A stretch of 64,000 nucleotides of DNA from Viscum album. Its lineage: Eukaryota > Streptophyta > Magnoliopsida > Santalales > Viscaceae. Below the pieces are notes generated by a model that was given only the letters and a program-made list of their open reading frames with translations, did not search any database and was not told the DNA's origin. Numbering within the stretch: the first letter of the stretch is position 1; every line of letters begins with the position of its first letter. The stretch covers positions 274,758,250 to 274,822,249 of the forward strand of contig OY728153.1 in the NCBI GenBank assembly GCA_963277665.1. Reading direction: 5' to 3'. This document shows positions 61,101-64,000 of the stretch, one piece after another. The translations under genes and the position numbers were made by a program.

Positions 61101-61753
61101 TTGTATCCTTCTACATAGAAGGTGGTGGAATAGGGGAGTCCTCCCTAGAAATATTACCATGGCCCCCATTAGTAGGTGGTCCCATAAGTCACTTTTGAGG
61201 TGACATCTTCTATAATAAAAAGGGAAAAAATATAACATTTAATACAAATCCTTGGTCTATGAGATCATATAGAGCTTTCCAGAGGTGTTTACCCATAGCC
61301 CATGGTATATCCCAAATAACACTAACCAAGGTATCCATCTCTGCTTGTTAGTCAGATTCACATATATATAAAAAACATACTAGTTTTCCCAAGCTCAACT
61401 AATTAATGCTATCATAGCTATATCAAATAAACAAAGAAAGGAAAATATATCTCAAAATTAAAGAATACAAGTCCATTATGAATAGATATAAAATATTAAG
61501 GAAATTAATTAAAGAACTAGTATGCAACACAATGACATGTATATATAAGGTATGTGATACTACATTCCTAATCACAATTCATGAATGAACCAAAAAACTC
61601 ATAAAATAGTAATAGTAAACCCATAAATGGTAACATGGAGTTTTGTTACACATGTGCTATCCAAGTACATGGAAACTCCCATACCCGAGTCCCAAGTAGC
61701 CTATCTTCTTTCTACCATATCCTAGGTTAGTCAAAAGAAAAGAAGAAAACTAT

Positions 61754-61765
61754 GCTCTGATTCCA
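61754..61765 (-). promoter_or_regulatory. Primer-binding site of element E
   Basis: The minus strand reads TGGAATCAGAGC, one mismatch to the tRNA-Met complement, three bases inside the right LTR border. Confidence 0.8.
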
Positions 61766-61768
61766 TTT

Positions 61769-64000
61769 TATAACACACCAACCCAAAAAAACAAGTTTAT
61801 CCAAAGAGTCACATGAACTCATTCATTTCTCCCTATACGCAAGAGGCTACTGACTTGAAGTGAGGGTATGAACACCATTAGTGGGGAGACTAAACCCTTG
61901 GTATCATATTAGTGAAAAAATAGTATAATAAGATAATATAATATTCAAAGTAACATGTTAAAACAAAATAATAATAATTTTTATTGTCACACATTTCATA
62001 TAATAAAATAGACCAAGATCCTAGAGTGATAAGGAAAACTCTAGTATGTAGAGTATATGTAAATAAATTAATAAATAAATTGAAAATACTCATGAATAAA
62101 TCCCGATCCCACCACTAACTCCATGCTTCATAGCTCAGCCATCCACTATGGGTCCCTTTCCATTTTCTAGATTCATATGCATGAAATATACATATGCATG
62201 GAGATTTTCATACAAGGTGTAAGTAATAAAACCAAGTAATAAACCACCAATGCATCCTTAAAAATGAGATCATGTATAGTAGGATTATTCCATGATAATA
62301 ATAAATTTTAATAAAGTATAATAAATATAAAATCATGCACTGAGTGGTTGTGCACTAACCAAGCCACCAAAAACCCTTAGTCATACCTTCTTCAGATCTA
62401 TGTGGTTAGGATAAATGTTGGATGTCTCAAATGATTAAGAACTAGATGCAAGGCTCGTAATCACATTTCTTAGAAATATCAAGGCATCAAGTCAAATAAG
62501 CCCTCTAGAATGTTTTATCTTGGATCCAACATGGGTTAGACATCCATTTCTTATACCCCGGTTTTGCCTCAGGTTAAGCCTCTTGTCTTTCATGCCCTTA
62601 ATGATGCTACCACCAGTCAGGCCTCTATGCCATCATGACCCTACCCGATGCTCAGGCCCATAATCAACATTTTCACAAGACAAACACACTCCCCCTCTAA
62701 GGGATAATCACATCATGATGGTCTACCTATTCTAATTACTAAGAAAAACCTCCAAGGGAATAGTAACACACATAACAGGGTAGACCATATAAGGTAAGCA
62801 TATTATATCATCATGAGAATATAGTACCAAAATTCCAATACATGTGATCAAATTCAAAGATGTCCAACAATCTACGTAATCATACTCATGAAATCATGCA
62901 TCATGAATAAGTATCATATGTTACATACACACATATGTGATAATAAACAATCATGGTAAAACAACAAGCCTATAAAATAATCATACCATGGAAAAAAGTG
63001 TACACAAGATCACCAAAATGGTAAGAAACTTCCTAACTCACATGTTTGATGAATAAATCCAAAATTCTTCAAATATCAAAGACTAAATCATTTCATGCAC
63101 CCATGGAAAACTATCTCACGTGTCTAGGATTCCTAATTCAGATTATATTTCAAGAAAGGGATTTAGAAATGAGACTCTAGGAGAAACCATGTTAAGAATG
63201 TTATTCTAGAATCACATACCTTGTAGAGTCCATCAATGGAGAAAATTATTAGATACGTCAAATAAAGGGATGGAAATTCACTGAATCCATTCTCAATTGA
63301 AGAAATATTTTGAATTCATCATCAATTATAGAATAAATACCTGTTTTGAGCTAATGATCATCTATCCATAATGAATCTGACATCAAAAAAGAAATACAAG
63401 ATGAGATTCAGGAACAAAAAAGTTCTCATGATGATCAATATATACAGAGTTACCCTAAAACATCATCATTCTTGATATTTCTAGTACCATTAAAGAGAGT
63501 TATCATTGACAAGTTGAACTTCCCAACAATATAATAATTATTCATTAATTGATTAATGGTTCCATAATCAATCCACCACCAATAAGAGGTCTAGGAATAT
63601 GATTCATAAACACATATCCATTGATTGTTATTTGTCATTGTAGATCTCAATCTCATCAAGAACCTTTTTCAAAATGATATATCCATCACATATTTATGAA
63701 TAAAGGAATAAAAAATCTTTTTATCCTCATGGAAAACACATATCCAACATAGATTCATCCTTATATAATAATAAATAAGAACAATTTAGAGTATATATAA
63801 GAATTTATAATCATTTTAGTGTCATTGGATCATTATAATGTAAGAAAATTAAGAGGGGATGAATGGGAGACATTTAGAGATCGTAGGGGAGGTCTTAAAT
63901 TCCGAGTTGGCCCATTGGGGTCATAATTGGGAATTAAAAAGGTTCCAAACCAAGTGACATTAATACCCCATGGGGTTCATTAATTTCACCCTCAAATTGG
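61769..64000 (-). mobile_element. Element E: 5' LTR, truncated by the window edge
   Basis: This is colinear with 35530 to about 37745. The last bases of the window (GGGGTTCATTAATTTCACC) correspond to AGGGTTCATTAATTACACC near 37735-37755 in the left LTR, so about 330 bp of this LTR lie beyond the window. No gene is seen. Confidence 0.8.

Larger units (their letters stand above)
35530..64000 (-). mobile_element. Element E: Ty3/gypsy chromovirus (right LTR runs off the window)
   Basis: LTRs at 35530-38071 and 61769 to beyond 64000 flank minus-strand integrase, RNase H and RT (38100-41128) and protease and Gag (59675-61100). Element F lies in the gap between protease and RT. The PBS and polypurine tract have the right polarity. 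The LTR copies differ heavily and every domain carries stops, so this is the oldest layer of the right-hand nest. The left LTR is 2542 bp; the right LTR should end about 330 bp beyond the window. Confidence 0.8.

Overview
This window looks like intergenic DNA from a large, repeat-rich flowering-plant (or at least seed-plant) nuclear genome. I found no host protein-coding gene and no rRNA, tRNA or CRISPR. The DNA is AT-rich, and almost all of it can be assigned to nested LTR retrotransposons. Most are Ty3/gypsy chromoviruses of Tekay/Del type, with LTRs of 2.5-3.8 kb and primer-binding sites complementary to initiator tRNA-Met. There is also one Athila/TAT-like relic and one Ty1/copia relic. 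The species cannot be named from the sequence.

Layout, left to right. (1) Positions 1-7030 hold element A on the minus strand. Its 3' LTR runs off the left window edge. It has a short 2.4 kb internal region with a broken gag and no pol, and a 3.84 kb 5' LTR. (2) Positions 7031-7158 are the last ~130 bp of a plus-strand LTR related to element G; A appears to have inserted into it. That LTR lies next to a copia gag pseudogene and a copia LTR remnant (about 7180-8711, minus). (3) Positions 8712-30046 hold element B on the minus strand. It is a gag-PR-RT-RH-IN chromovirus with 3.06 kb LTRs, and its integrase gene is split by element C (12263-22683, plus strand), an internally deleted chromovirus. 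(4) Positions 30047-35529 hold an Athila/TAT-like gag-protease relic on the minus strand, flanked by unclassified repetitive DNA. (5) From 35530 to beyond the right edge lies element E, a minus-strand chromovirus. It is interrupted between protease and RT by element F (41129 to about 59669, minus). F has LTRs of about 3 kb, and I see no coding sequence in its 2.8 kb interior (LARD-like). F's left LTR is in turn interrupted by element G (42036-51773, plus).

Element G is the youngest and best preserved. It has 3.56 kb LTRs that differ by only a few percent, a perfect 5-bp target duplication (GAACT), a PBS, a PPT and TATA boxes. Its single intact ORF is a 352-residue Gag with three zinc knuckles. 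It has no pol and is a gag-only non-autonomous element (TR-GAG type). It would need protease, reverse transcriptase and integrase from a partner; element B's family has the closest Gag in this window. Element A has the same gag-only architecture, and F lacks recognisable genes altogether. Three of the five large elements are therefore non-autonomous by design or deletion, and the other two (B and E), like C, are riddled with stops. The right half records a three-level insertion history: E first, then F, then G.
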